Below are positions 1 through 17,600 of a DNA stretch of 64,000 bases, one piece after another. Every line of letters begins with the position of its first letter. The first letter of the stretch is position 1. The translations under genes were made by a program, and so were the position numbers. Location of the stretch: the NCBI RefSeq assembly GCF_030936135.1, contig NC_082606.1:4783255-4847254 (forward strand), in the 5' to 3' direction. Origin of the DNA: Gavia stellata (taxonomy: Eukaryota > Chordata > Aves > Gaviiformes > Gaviidae). Below the pieces are notes generated by a model, which did no database searches, was not told where the DNA came from, and saw nothing but the letters and a program-made list of their open reading frames with translations.

Positions 1-2400
1 CTGATGGGTGCATTACACATGCTTATACACTGTCTTTCAAGAAAAAGGTGTATGTAGTGTATGTAACTGTCTTCCCGGAACTTGATGGAGGGGACAGATA
101 TCTGAAATGAATGAGCAAACAGCACAAATGCCATTCCGATTCACTCTCAGGAACACAGTCCCTTAATGGTTTCCTAGAGGCATATCAGGCAACAGCAGAG
201 GATTCTTTGCTCCTGCCACAACTGTTCAGAGTCCCCAGACCCAGAAGGACATGGACTGATTAATGTTTCATTGTGAATGCCAACCCATTGCTACTGGAAA
301 GAGGTGGAGATTATCTTGATGCTGCTGCCCCACAACGGGCAGATGGTATAAATCTGCACGCAGACTCCAGGCTCTGTGAGAAGTCACCCTTTTGCTTCTG
401 CAGCACCTGTGGGTTTCTGTGACTGATCCTACACTGAACCCTAAGATGGAAAATCAAACCCAAAATTGATGGATCAGCCCTGAAAGGGACCTATAATTGA
501 ATCCAGCCCTTTGCAGGCACAGTTACGTTACACAGTCCCTTTCCTAAATGACAAGGTCGTTCCATCTTGATAACCACAAGAATACATATTCATGTATTAC
601 CCACTTTGGCACGCACCACACGTAACTTCAAATACCATTATCATTTTCCTCAAAACCACCAGTAAATGAATTATTTAGTGTGGAGGAGGGAGAGGAGTTG
701 ACATGTCTGACAACATTTGAATGCTGTAGTGTTCATGTACCTGCAGAGCTGAAGCTGCCAGTTAATTATCTAGCCTTACTGTTTTATGGAGGTTCATGAG
801 TCTTCAAGACCTTAATAAATCAAGGCTTACTTGACATTCATCTTCTGTGAAGATGAATGGGCAGGTGCTGGGCAGGTGTTGAACTGTGAATACTGATCTG
901 AATTGTGATTGCAATAGCTGGCCACAATGGCACTCAGCCTATTATTTCTGAAACCAAGTGTTTTGTTCTCAGATTGTTCTCTGCAACTGAGCTTTGGGCT
1001 GGGAAGCGCGTTATGCAATGCTTATATGGCACCTCAAAGTCTTGACCTAATTAACTTCTGTGTGTTAGCACAGTATCAGGGTGATCATAACATTTTTAAA
1101 TGCATCAGGTTTTTCCCTTGTAACTGTTTAAAAATCTGGCATTTAACCACATACACACTCATAAAGTATTATTCTGACTAGGGTTGAAATATCCATATAG
1201 ATACAAAGCCTGCTAGTGCTCCAGCACAAGGACAAACGTCTAGAAACATGCTCTCAGTCACCATTCCAAGGAGGCAGTTTACCTATAAATCAAACATGTG
1301 GCACGCTTTGCTTCAGATTATCCTCTTGATGCACCAAAGCGGTATCTAATCAGCTTTCACTCTAACAAATACAGATTTGTGGTATAAGTGGTGTAGGAAA
1401 TAACCCACAAAATCTCACTCTGCACTCGCAGGAGAACAGTAACAATCTTTTCCCATGAAGGTCTAAGGTATTCCGTGTACAAAGTAAATACTAGCGTGTG
1501 GAAGAACTTTGCATGATGTGAAAACTTTGTCTGTCAAGGATTATATTACAGTACTACAGTACTCTCTACAGAATTGCAAAACCAAATCCTGATCATTTGA
1601 ACATAAGGTGAAAGTATTACATCTTAAGTACAAATTTAAATGGAAGAATGCTTGGGAGAATCCTGGTAAGAAACAGAGTAATTTCTCTTACTTTTGGAAA
1701 ACGCTTACCACTGCCTCATTACTAAGAAGGAAATGATAATTCCTGAAATTCAATGTGTTAAAGCAGTATGCCTTAAAATCCTCTCAAAGCTCAATCTAAC
1801 TAATGAGAGAACTAAGGATCCTGTAATTATATGTAAGAGTTTTACCCAGATTTTCATTCTTGACTGCAGAACTGTGTTGACACATTCAGAATTCCTGTTG
1901 TGGTTGTTACTTTGCTTACTTAGACAAGTTCTATTCATCTCAAAGAGCTTTGTGTACACATAAAGACTGATTAAAAGCTGTGAAAGGCCGCTGATCCTTT
2001 GTCCTCAGTTTTAAGCCTCAGGGAATCTGATTTATTCTCCTGAACTTTAATTCTGACATTTTTTCCACTTCTAACTCGAGCAGAGGCAGCAACTTGAAAA
2101 AAAAAAATCAGCTTCCAAAAAAGCCATACCTTTTTTTTTTTTCCTGAAACAGATGATTAGTGGGGAAACTTCCTCTCCCTCCAGTGACGTTAAAGAAGCC
2201 TTCTGTGCTGTGGTTAGAGAAACGGGCAGCACTGCTGGACTTTCACTGCAGCTCCAGGGTGCTGGCAGCCAGCTGTTGGTGAAGGGGCCCGCCGTTCTTA
2301 AACCAGCCGGCAGCCCGGGTAAGCAGGAATTTTGTGCCCAGCCTGCCCTGCCTGGCTGACGTTCCTCCCCCACGGCTTTGCCCAAAGGCAGCCAGCTGCA
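1..2400. other. Upstream region with no recognised gene
   Basis: AT-rich sequence with no exon, RNA gene or repeat family that I recognise on either strand. The open frames here are short, lack splice context and resemble nothing known to me. Near 2097-2142 a run of A is followed by a run of T, which could pair into a weak hairpin but looks like simple low-complexity sequence. By synteny with human 15q25.1 the next gene leftwards should be CRABP1, and none of its exons are seen here. Confidence 0.55.
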
Positions 2401-2409
2401 ATTTTCAGT

Positions 2410-3060
2410 CAGGAACGTCCATCACTGCTGAGGCGGCGGACGTGAACGCGCTCCTCAGTCCTTCGCGTTTTCCACAGACGACACGAAGGGTGTTACTGTG
2501 ATTTACGCCATACCCCAAAGGTGCCGACTGCTTCTGAACAGCGGCAGCGGCTGGCCCCTGGGGGTTAACCCCGCTGCCTTCGCCCCCGCGGCACACCGGC
2601 GGCTCGGAGGGCACTGCCGAGGGAGGGCGGCGGGCGGCTGTTCCCGCCGGCGGGCTCTGGCAGCCGGGGACGCGCGAGCCGAGCGCGGGCGGCCGCCGCG
2701 GCGGTTGGGACCGTTAGGGCGAAGGGAGCCCGCTTGGCCACAGGGCGGCAGTAGAGAGCGCGAGGCGGGAGCCCTCTCTATTGTCGCGGCGGAGAGAAGG
2801 GCTTTGGGGAGCGGCACTCTTGCCGCGCTCTCGGTGGTAGAAGACGTCTTCACAGTGCGACGGCGGCTGTGGCGGGGACGGGGTGGCGGCGGGCGGAGAG
2901 CTCTGTGGCTGCACAGCACGGTACCGCACCGCACCGCACCGCACCGCACCGCGAGGGAGGGCGGAGGCGGCCGCGGGCCGAGGGGAGGCCGCGGCGGCGG
3001 TGCTGGGCCCCTGCGTGGCGGGCGCGTCTGGGAGCGGAGGGTGACAAAAAGGCGGGGTTT
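2410..3060 (+). promoter_or_regulatory. WDR61: CpG-rich promoter of WDR61
   Basis: A stretch of about 650 bp rich in G+C and CpG stands out from AT-rich flanks and ends some 130 bp before the WDR61 start codon. I see no TATA box at a sensible distance, which fits a housekeeping CpG-island promoter with dispersed starts. The exact start site and any noncoding first exon cannot be fixed from sequence alone. Open frames running through this island on both strands reflect the low stop-codon content of GC-rich DNA. Confidence 0.7.
2924..2953. repeat. CCGCA pentamer tandem repeat
   Basis: Five perfect head-to-tail copies of CCGCA are followed by a sixth with one change, inside the WDR61 CpG island and about 240 bp before the start codon. 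Short GC-rich tandem repeats of this kind often vary in length between individuals. Any effect on the promoter is only a guess. Confidence 0.85.
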
Positions 3061-3193
3061 CCCTCAGGCCTTACTCCTCTGCCTGCCGGGTTTTCTCCTT
3101 CCAGAGCAGTGTTTCTGAGGCAGAGTCTTATTGCTGAGCCTAATGGGGTTTCTCCTTCCAGAGCATTCCTGGTAAGGTTGCTTCCCTACAGAC

Positions 3194-10268
<7,075 letters not shown>

Positions 10269-10440
10269 ATGTTTTGACTCAAACCCTTTGGTTAACTCTT
10301 GTGGCAGTTTTCAGGAATACTACTCTTCCTGTGTCATTTTTTTAATATGATAAAAGCATTTTAGTAACGCCAATCTGCAAAATGAGTTATGTTTGTATGT
10401 GATTTTGTTTAGCATAAGAGAAAGCTTTACTTTTTTTAAA

Positions 10441-10446
10441 AATAAA
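10441..10446 (+). terminator. WDR61: WDR61 poly(A) signal
   Basis: AATAAA lies 173 bases after the WDR61 stop codon, following an AT-rich 3' UTR. Cleavage would be expected around 10460-10470. No other perfect hexamer was noticed between the stop codon and this site. Confidence 0.75.
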
Positions 10447-10849
10447 AGCTACAGATGCAAGTAACATGTGTCTAATGCTTGGAACAATGTATTTTTGGAA
10501 ATACATAGTCATGGATGAAGTAACTGCTCAGTTAATCTCCCCTGCCTTTATACATAAATAGACTGGAGCTGAAAGTGTTGACCAAGGCTAGCAGCAGCTT
10601 ATTTTAGGAAGAGGGAAAGCGACTGAGGCTCTGTGTTGTAGGCACTGGAAATCATAGCCTGTGCTCATCTTGACATTGTCCCCACAAGTGCAGTAGGGTC
10701 ACTTGAGTTGAACACCTATTCCAGCAATTGTATGGTGACATGTAACTCCTTCTTTCATGGTGATTTAATTTCACTAAAGAGTGCTAATTGTTTCCAACCC
10801 TGACTTAATACAAGCTCTACTAGAAAACGGGTAAAAGAAAAAAAGCTTT

Positions 10850-11752
10850 AATACAATCATTCTACAATGGTATCTTGTCATGGTATAAAACAGCAGCTCT
10901 ATATCCAACACATGTGGCTTTGGTTTAATTCATCTTAGTTAAGGCTCAAGTACACAATGCCTAGGAATAAGTAAAAACCGTTTCCAGGGAAGGCTGAAAT
11001 ACAGAGCTTGAGCTTCTGAAAGATCAGAATTTTATTTAGAAGTATTTGCTGGTATGTTAATTGGAAGTATGAGGAATATGCTCTATACACATTAGAAGGA
11101 CACCTTATAACCCTCAGTTACACTTACACAGAACTAAGCAGCTGAAGGAATGCTACTCCAATAGAGCAGCAGCACGCAGGGAAGAGTGTTATTATGCAAG
11201 GAGTGAGGCATGCACAAAAGGCTTTTGAAATACAAAATGAGACAGGTACAAGTGTTGCAACTAACACAAAGTTGAACATGGAGAACAATCTAGACTAGGT
11301 GATAGAGGAGCCTGAGCTGAGAGGAACTTATTTAAATAAAGGGGTTCTAGACTGGCTTTGAAAGTACAAGAGAAACATGATAAAATGTGAAGATGTTATT
11401 TCTGCTATCTTTATTCTATGAAATTAATTTTCCAGTATGAAAGTATTTACATAAGACACTCCACTTAGCCTCTATCAATACTGCCAAAGTCTTATATAAA
11501 TAGCATAGGTGAAATAAATTGAGAAACTTCACAGCAAAGGAAACATGTATACCAACTCAGTTTGTTCTCAGCTGTGTGCAATTTGTTTTTATATATAAAG
11601 ACTACAAGAACACAATATAAATTAGTTACAAAAAGGTGATACTGACAGCGCAGCAACTCAATTTGCTGAACACAAAACCCACAAGCAGTGGCTATTACAG
11701 CCATGCAGTTTTCATTGTGAAAATTTACATTTTAGATGACATCCACCTTGCT
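10850..11752 (-). other. DNAJA4: Probable DNAJA4 3' UTR
   Basis: This stretch follows the DNAJA4 stop codon on the - strand and separates it from the convergent WDR61 gene. It has no coding signal. Several possible poly(A) hexamers are present on the - strand: AATAAA at 11410-11415 and 11031-11036, and the variant ATTAAA near 10850. I cannot tell which is used; the UTR could be from about 350 to 900 bases long. Confidence 0.5.
11031..11036 (-). terminator. DNAJA4: Candidate DNAJA4 poly(A) signal
   Basis: The + strand reads TTTATT, which is AATAAA for the - strand DNAJA4 transcript, about 720 bases past its stop codon. A second perfect hexamer at 11410-11415 is an equally good candidate on sequence alone. 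Confidence 0.4.
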
Positions 11753-14700
11753 TTAAGATGTCTGACATTGTACTCCTGTTCTTGGACCCTCCTCATCTTC
11801 TTCATATGCTTCTCCCCCACTGTTACGGTAGGTTTGCTCACTTGGATCAAAGTCTTCAAGGTCTACCTGATCCATCTCGTCTGTAATCATAACATCTTCT
11901 CGTGGAGGGAGCAGAGCTTCCAGCAGACACAGTTTCTCCCTTGGGAGCCAGTAGCGCTCTGGGAACTGGACCTACAATTTTATTTTTTTTAAATAAAATG
12001 AATAGTTACTCCTGATGCTAACACAGGTATCTTTGCTACAGAAAAGCAAGCAGTCAACTTACCAAAAATTGTATAATTAAGCTGCCTTTGTCCATTGGAG
12101 ATTTGTAGATAGGCATCCCTTCATTGTAGATACACTTCAGGTCACCATGTTTTATCACTTCACCTACACAGAGACAAGAACTGTAGGTAAGCTTACGTGA
12201 CAGACATTTCATAACCATGAAAAGCAGGGTTATACACAAGCAGTGTTCCTACAGCATCTGAGGGAGACCACTAAGCAACTCATGGAAAAGGCTGCAGACT
12301 GAAAAGGACTAAAGCCAAGCTATACAGAAGTAAGGCTATTTAGGCTATTTCCTCTACTCTTAAGACAATCAGCTTCTCTTCGCACAGCTTTCAGGCTGAG
12401 TTAACAAATAATCTAGTAGAGTTTAAGTTTCTGGCTTCTTGAATATTCTCCTGGCTATCCACTAACTAAGGCTGAAGTTTATTAAGCATTTGACAGCTTT
12501 AGCTGTAATTCTGCATGTAATGTTTTAGAAGAAGTGACAAGAACGACAACCAACTAAACTAAAAGACTGGAAGTGTACTTTGAATCTGTTGCATCAACTG
12601 GTTAAAAACAAAACCAACCCCCCAAAGCCCCCAGTCCAGGCACAATGAAACAGGCAAGCACTTTATATAGCATCAGAACTCTTAAGACCTACCTGGCCTA
12701 GATGATATGACAAGAACTCTGTTATCCAGAGTTTCAATGGTCTTTCTGAAACCACATAAAGCCTCTGAGAGTTGAATTCTCATTTTTGTAATTAAGTCAT
12801 GCCCTCGCCTCTGAAAGACACTGTGATCCTTTTGATCAAGCACAATTATAACATCACCAGGCTCCAGATCAGGCTCCTGGTCACCTTCTCCATGAAATAC
12901 TATCTTCTGACCATCTTTCATACCTGGAGAGAAGAAACCCATTTATTCTCTGCAGAACTATAGACTATGATTAGGGGGACAGAACAAATACACAGTTCTT
13001 ACCTTTATCAACATGAACTTCTATGATCTTTTTCTCTCTTACAACCTTACAGCCATTGCAGTTGTCACACCTGTCCTTCGGATTTATTCTTTCACCTTGG
13101 CCTTTGCATTCTGGACACACAGTTTGGATTTGTTGTACCATGCCAGGTCCAATCTGCTGAACTAGAACTTGCATTCCTCTTCCTTTACACACAGGGCACT
13201 TTTCTATTGCTCCTCTCTTCCCACCATAACCTTTGACAGAAAAGTTAAATCTGATCTCAGTCTCAAAAAAAAGTTATTCTACAGTAGTCAGGCTGGAACT
13301 CATTGACTTTGAGAGCACATTTAGGGCAACTTAACTTCAGTAAGGGATTTCCAATGTAACTGGAATTTAGTTTCCATCACAAAACATGCCCCACAAGTTA
13401 GACGTTTCTACAAGCAAAAGTCAGTCAAGTTTTCTATGCACAGCTTTTTATTAGCCTCTGCCCCACCTCCCAATATTGGTTTTCAGGCAACTATCAGCAT
13501 ACCGACTTCAAGACCTAGACATTCCATCAATACTTTGGAAAGAATCTGCTTGTGAAGTATTTAATAGAGTACTAGGATACAAGACCTCATTGATATTTAC
13601 CTCAAAGAAGACCAGTCATTATGGGTACTTAATAGCTGTAGAACAAGTTGACTAATACAAGCTAGACTTCTTCCCACAGCAATTAAAAAAAAAGTTTAAC
13701 GAAACAGCCATTTATTAAAGTTCTGGATTAAGATACTTTTAATTTAGGTACCCTGAACTAAAATTCGCAGTGAGTTTAAGTCTGCCATTAGAACAATAAC
13801 TTCATAGCACTATGTTTAAGAGACCCTTATCCTTGGATAAGCATAAAAAAAAGAACTAAATACCCTGGCAGACTTTTTGGGGGAAAAAACAAAAAAGAGA
13901 GAGAAAAAAAATCAAAATAACCCCCCCACACTTTATTCCCAGCACCCCCACTGTTCTTTAAAAAAACCCAATGAACAGAAAACCCAAAAGCCTATCCTAA
14001 GAGGGGTCTGAAACCACTACTTGATTTTTTACCTTCACACTTTCCACAAATCACATTCTTTTGCAGTGCCAGTTTCCTTGTAATACCATTATATAAGTCT
14101 TCAAGAGATACACCTAACTGGTGCACAACATTTTTGCCTTTAAAAAAAAAACCAAGAAAGAAAGATTAATTCTGGTTCAGCTGTCATATGGACAAATGTT
14201 TATTTAAAGGCTTCTATACTTGTTCATACATGCACAGTCTCACTGAAGAAATGTAAAGTTCATTCCAAACTTTGAATACAACTCAGCCCCCTCAAAAGCA
14301 TGTGCAGTTCCATCAGCTTCCACTGAGCTGCACCCACTTATGTCAGAACATAAAGTTTAGCTGTAATTAAGCAAAGCATCATTAAAACCACCCTATCCCT
14401 GCTCCTACCCCTAATTTTGTAAGCTTAACCGAAACAGCAAGATGCAAGGACACTACCAGCTTCAGATCTAGTCAATTTAGAGATTGCTATTATGCCTACC
14501 TATAAATTTCCATGCCACTTCACAGCGTAATTTCAAAGATTTTACATCAAGTTACTACTTGCTCCTTCAACAGCCACCAGGCATGGAAAAAGACAGAAAT
14601 CATACTGTGCTTCTGGCAGCACTCTGTACTCAGTTTCACATAATTTCTCCCAAATATTGTCATGAGTTTTAACATTACTTAAGTTGATGGTGTCCTTTGA

Positions 14701-17119
14701 AGCAAGCTGCCCAAAGCATATGAGCAAGTGAGGCACACATCTGGAAAAAAGTAACTTAAAACAGGTCTAATTCAATGGCTCTAACCTACCAACGCTTCCC
14801 CCTCCCCTACAGATTACCCACACCCACTTTAACAAAAAATAAACAGAACTCATGAGAAAGATTGCTATGGCTACGTCACGTTATCTACTTTATAAGAATC
14901 TTAATGCTAGAGTAACTAAAAAGAACCACAGTTTACTTGATCTATTGTTGCAACGAGTAATATCCACACTATGTGCACTTAGCAGAACAGCAGTACCGTA
15001 GCACAGGTCTTTTATGCCTAAGTGCATGGTTAGAGTTTCTAGAACTTGTTTAGAACTGTGTACCTCTTCTCTCTCTATTCATTCGGCCTCCACCACCAAA
15101 GAACATGTCAAAGATGTCCATGGGTGAAGAGAAGCTGCCGCCACTCAGGCCTCCTTCTTTAATAGCCTGCTCCCCACCCTGGTCATAGAGGTCCCTTTTC
15201 TTTGGGTCCGACAGAACTTCATATGCCTGGGATATGAGTTTAAACTAAAAAGAAAAAAGAAGCTCTGAACAACTATGACCAAGAGGAAAAGTAACCCTCT
15301 CATACGCAACTCCATCTTCAGACTGAGCCACTACAGCACTCTCTTATAGCATTTGTCTTTTTCCAAAGGGAAACTCCCTAAACAAATGCGTAATAGACTA
15401 TAATAGTACACTTTTTTGTCCAGGAAAACCACCCCTTTTCTCCATCTCCCCCCTCCTCCCATGTTACAAGTGGGCTTAATTCAGTCATATCCAACTTACA
15501 AGCGTATGCACACTACACTTTGATGATTGGGGCAGTTGCAACCATTATGCACCTCTAACAAATCCATTTCGAAAGGGATATACGATACTATCCCCCAAGT
15601 GTTGGAGGTCCCCAGATGCTCAATGGCCGCAGCAGTGCCAGTCATTCTAGAGCTACACAGGGATCCTTCATGCCTGCTGAGCTGCTACATCCAGCTAGAA
15701 CTAAACAGACATTTAAGTGACCAGACACTGGTGTTGCTTACTCATCACAAACAGAAGGATTTAGACACAAATCAAAACATACATTGTATCAAAAATATTA
15801 AGGGATTTTTTAAAATAGTTACCAAAAGTTTCCTATTACTAAGATGACCAAGACAGTTTTTAAACACTATTTGCTATTACTGAAAAGACTACTTCCATTT
15901 TAAACATGATTTACTTATGACCAGGTAAAGTGGTACAAGTAAAAAAGCAGGCCAAAAATAAAAGCAGAAGAGGAAGAGGTTACCTTTGACTATGTTACTA
16001 TTTAACTAGCTTGAGTTTTGTAAATTAGTGTACTAGGTACACAAATATGGAGCTTCTGTTCTTATGTTAAGGCATTACCAGACCAGCCTTTAGGTAAATA
16101 ATTCTATCATCCAGGTTTTCCATAGTTCTCCAACTGTGGTGCTCACTTTTCCTCCTAGGCAACACGTGGAGTTGAGCGGGTCTCTGCTAATTGCATGTAA
16201 AATGTTTTGTTGTAAACAGTCCACCCATGTGCAGCCCAGCGATTTCCTCGGGATAGTTACCTTGTACATCTGCACTAGCATTTCCTCTGAAGAAAACTCA
16301 TCCTGGTCAGGAAGACAAATCCATCCAGCGCAACCCCAGCACGCACAGTAGTGCTGGCAGCTGGATCCACCACTGGCCTTTGCAACACTGACACAGCACG
16401 ACGGCCATTAGGACACTAGAAATCCTTTCAGCTTTGCCGGTTTTAACCAGCACCTCTGCAAGAATGAGCTCCCATTGGCAAATACGGGGAGAGCGGTAGG
16501 AACCGCGTCCAAGAGGAGGAACTAAGGCATCCCCCCCTGCCACAGCTGGGCCATCAGGCCTGCCGCCAGCTTCAGATGTCTTTTACAGACTTGGAAGACC
16601 GGGAGCCTTCATTTCGTCGCACTGTGCCGCAGGAAGGGCGTTATGTCGGTCCTCTGAGCAAAGCAGCATTTTAAAGTGAAGCTACGGGCGCGCTTCCCAC
16701 CTTTGTACGTGAACACCGACCGGCACCTGCCCGACCCGCGGCTCCGCGCCAGCCCCCGCGCTCTCCCGGCGGAGTCGCCCGCCCTGAGGCCCGGCGGCGC
16801 CTGCGGGAAGCCCGGCCGGGGCGGGCAGGGCCCGGGCTCGGCCCCGGCCCCCCGCAGCTCCGCGCCGGAGGGCCCGGCCCTGCCCAGCGCAGGCGGGCGC
16901 CGCAGGTGCCGCCGGGAGCGCTGCCGCCTCACGGCGGGCGGGCGGCCCCCCCAGCCCCGGTCCGGCCCCCGGCCAGCCCCGGCGTACCCGCTCGCCCTCG
17001 CTGGGGTTCTTGTCGGGGTGGTACTTCAGCGCCAGCTTGCGATAGGCGCGCTTGATCTCCTCAGAGGAGGCATTGGGCTTCACCTGCAGGATGTCGTAGT
17101 ACTCCGTCTCCTTCACCAT
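11753..17119 (-). CDS. DNAJA4: DNAJA4, type I (DnaJ-like) Hsp40 co-chaperone
   Basis: Seven coding exons on the - strand, listed 5' to 3': 17119-16988, 15244-15064, 14137-14033, 13230-13003, 12923-12693, 12163-12063 and 11971-11753. The total is 1197 nt, giving 398 residues. An N-terminal J domain ([20 protein letters not shown]...) carries the HPD triad at residues 34-36, which stimulates Hsp70 ATPase. A Gly/Phe-rich linker with [13 protein letters not shown] follows. The Cys-rich zinc region at residues 135-200 has four modules: [24 protein letters not shown] and the degenerate CDNCNGCK. The C-terminal substrate-binding domain follows, and the protein ends in CQTS, a CaaX box predicted to be farnesylated. 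Intermediate residues match DNAJA4 rather than DNAJA1 or DNAJA2. Intron 1 is 1.74 kb and its 5' part is very GC-rich. DNAJA4 acts in the cytosol and on membranes in protein folding and is known to be heat-inducible, in agreement with the promoter seen here. Confidence 0.97.
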
Positions 17120-17125
17120 GGTGCC

Positions 17126-17235
17126 CTGCGGGAGGACGCGCCTTGTCACACCGCGCTGCCCCCTCCGCGCCGCCGCCCAGGACGCGCCCCAGAACAGGCC
17201 CGGCACCCCGCGGAGGCCCGGCGGGCCGCACTCAC
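17126..17235 (-). other. DNAJA4: Possible intron in the DNAJA4 5' UTR
   Basis: On the - strand a good donor (GTGAGT starting at 17235) and a good acceptor (pyrimidine-rich, ending CAG at 17126, six bases before the start codon) bracket 110 bases between the TATA box and the ATG. Splicing here would put the leader in two exons. If it is not spliced, an in-frame ATG at 17206 would add 29 residues before the normal start. RNA evidence is needed to choose; the normal start is preferred because the family begins MVKET. Confidence 0.35.
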
Positions 17236-17299
17236 CACCACGGCCGCGCCGCTCCTACCGCCCGATCGCCGATCGCCGTCGCCCCGCCTCTTCCGCGGG

Positions 17300-17306
17300 T
17301 TTTATA
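17300..17306 (-). promoter_or_regulatory. DNAJA4: DNAJA4 TATA box
   Basis: The - strand reads TATAAAA inside otherwise GC-rich sequence, 181 bases upstream of the start codon. It predicts transcription start near 17270-17275. A TATA box in a CpG island is typical of inducible heat-shock genes. Confidence 0.7.
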
Positions 17307-17318
17307 TGGGCACCGGCC

Positions 17319-17331
17319 GAATCTTCTGGAA
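17319..17331. promoter_or_regulatory. DNAJA4: Perfect heat-shock element in the DNAJA4 promoter
   Basis: The sequence GAATCTTCTGGAA is three contiguous inverted units (GAA, TTC, GAA, each spaced by two bases), the exact binding pattern of trimeric HSF1. It lies about 12 bp upstream of the TATA box. This is read directly from the sequence; binding itself is inferred. Confidence 0.8.
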
Positions 17332-17356
17332 TGACGCCGCCCTACGTCACGGCCCT

Positions 17357-17371
17357 GGAACGGTCTAGAAT
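17357..17371. promoter_or_regulatory. DNAJA4: Second, imperfect heat-shock element
   Basis: Three 5-bp units read GGAAC, GGTCT and AGAAT: two perfect GAA units flank a middle unit with one mismatch to TTC. It lies 25 bp beyond the perfect element, a spacing that would allow cooperative HSF binding. Confidence 0.45.
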
Positions 17372-17380
17372 TCCCGCGCG

Positions 17381-17388
17381 TGACGTCA
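17381..17388. promoter_or_regulatory. DNAJA4: Palindromic CRE (TGACGTCA)
   Basis: A perfect eight-base cAMP-response/ATF element lies about 80 bp upstream of the TATA box. A related TACGTCA half-site occurs at 17343-17349. Together with the heat-shock elements it suggests ATF/CREB and HSF input on the same promoter. Confidence 0.6.
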
Positions 17389-17600
17389 CCGCCGATACGT
17401 GCAGGGGGAGGAGCCTTTTCCCGCCCGCCAGCGCGCGCCGCCTCAGGAGCCTGTGGGCGGCGGTGTGGGGCGCGGAGGCGCCGCGCCGCGCTGCGGCGGC
17501 CCGGCCCGGTGAAGGCTGAGGCGCGGCGGGGAGGTGTCTCCCCGCCCTCCTCCTGAGGGGGGAGGCTCCCGGGGGGCGGCTGCTCTCCGTCAGGTATCGG

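Larger units (their letters stand above)
16680..17600 (-). promoter_or_regulatory. DNAJA4: CpG island over DNAJA4 exon 1 and promoter
   Basis: About 900 bp of strongly GC- and CpG-rich sequence cover the start of intron 1, coding exon 1, the leader and the promoter of DNAJA4. Individual elements are listed separately. The island extends some 200 bp upstream of the CRE, so it might also drive divergent transcription toward ACSBG1, although I see no supporting exon there. Confidence 0.75.

Noticed and set aside
2498-3118. 206-codon open frame through the WDR61 CpG island
   Set aside because: GC-rich DNA has few stops; frames are open on both strands here, the reading is low-complexity Arg/Gly/Ala, and it covers a promoter.
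16676-17368. 230-codon open frame opposite DNAJA4 exon 1
   Set aside because: It is antisense to a well-supported exon and promoter in very GC-rich sequence, with Pro/Arg/Ala-rich content and no similarity.
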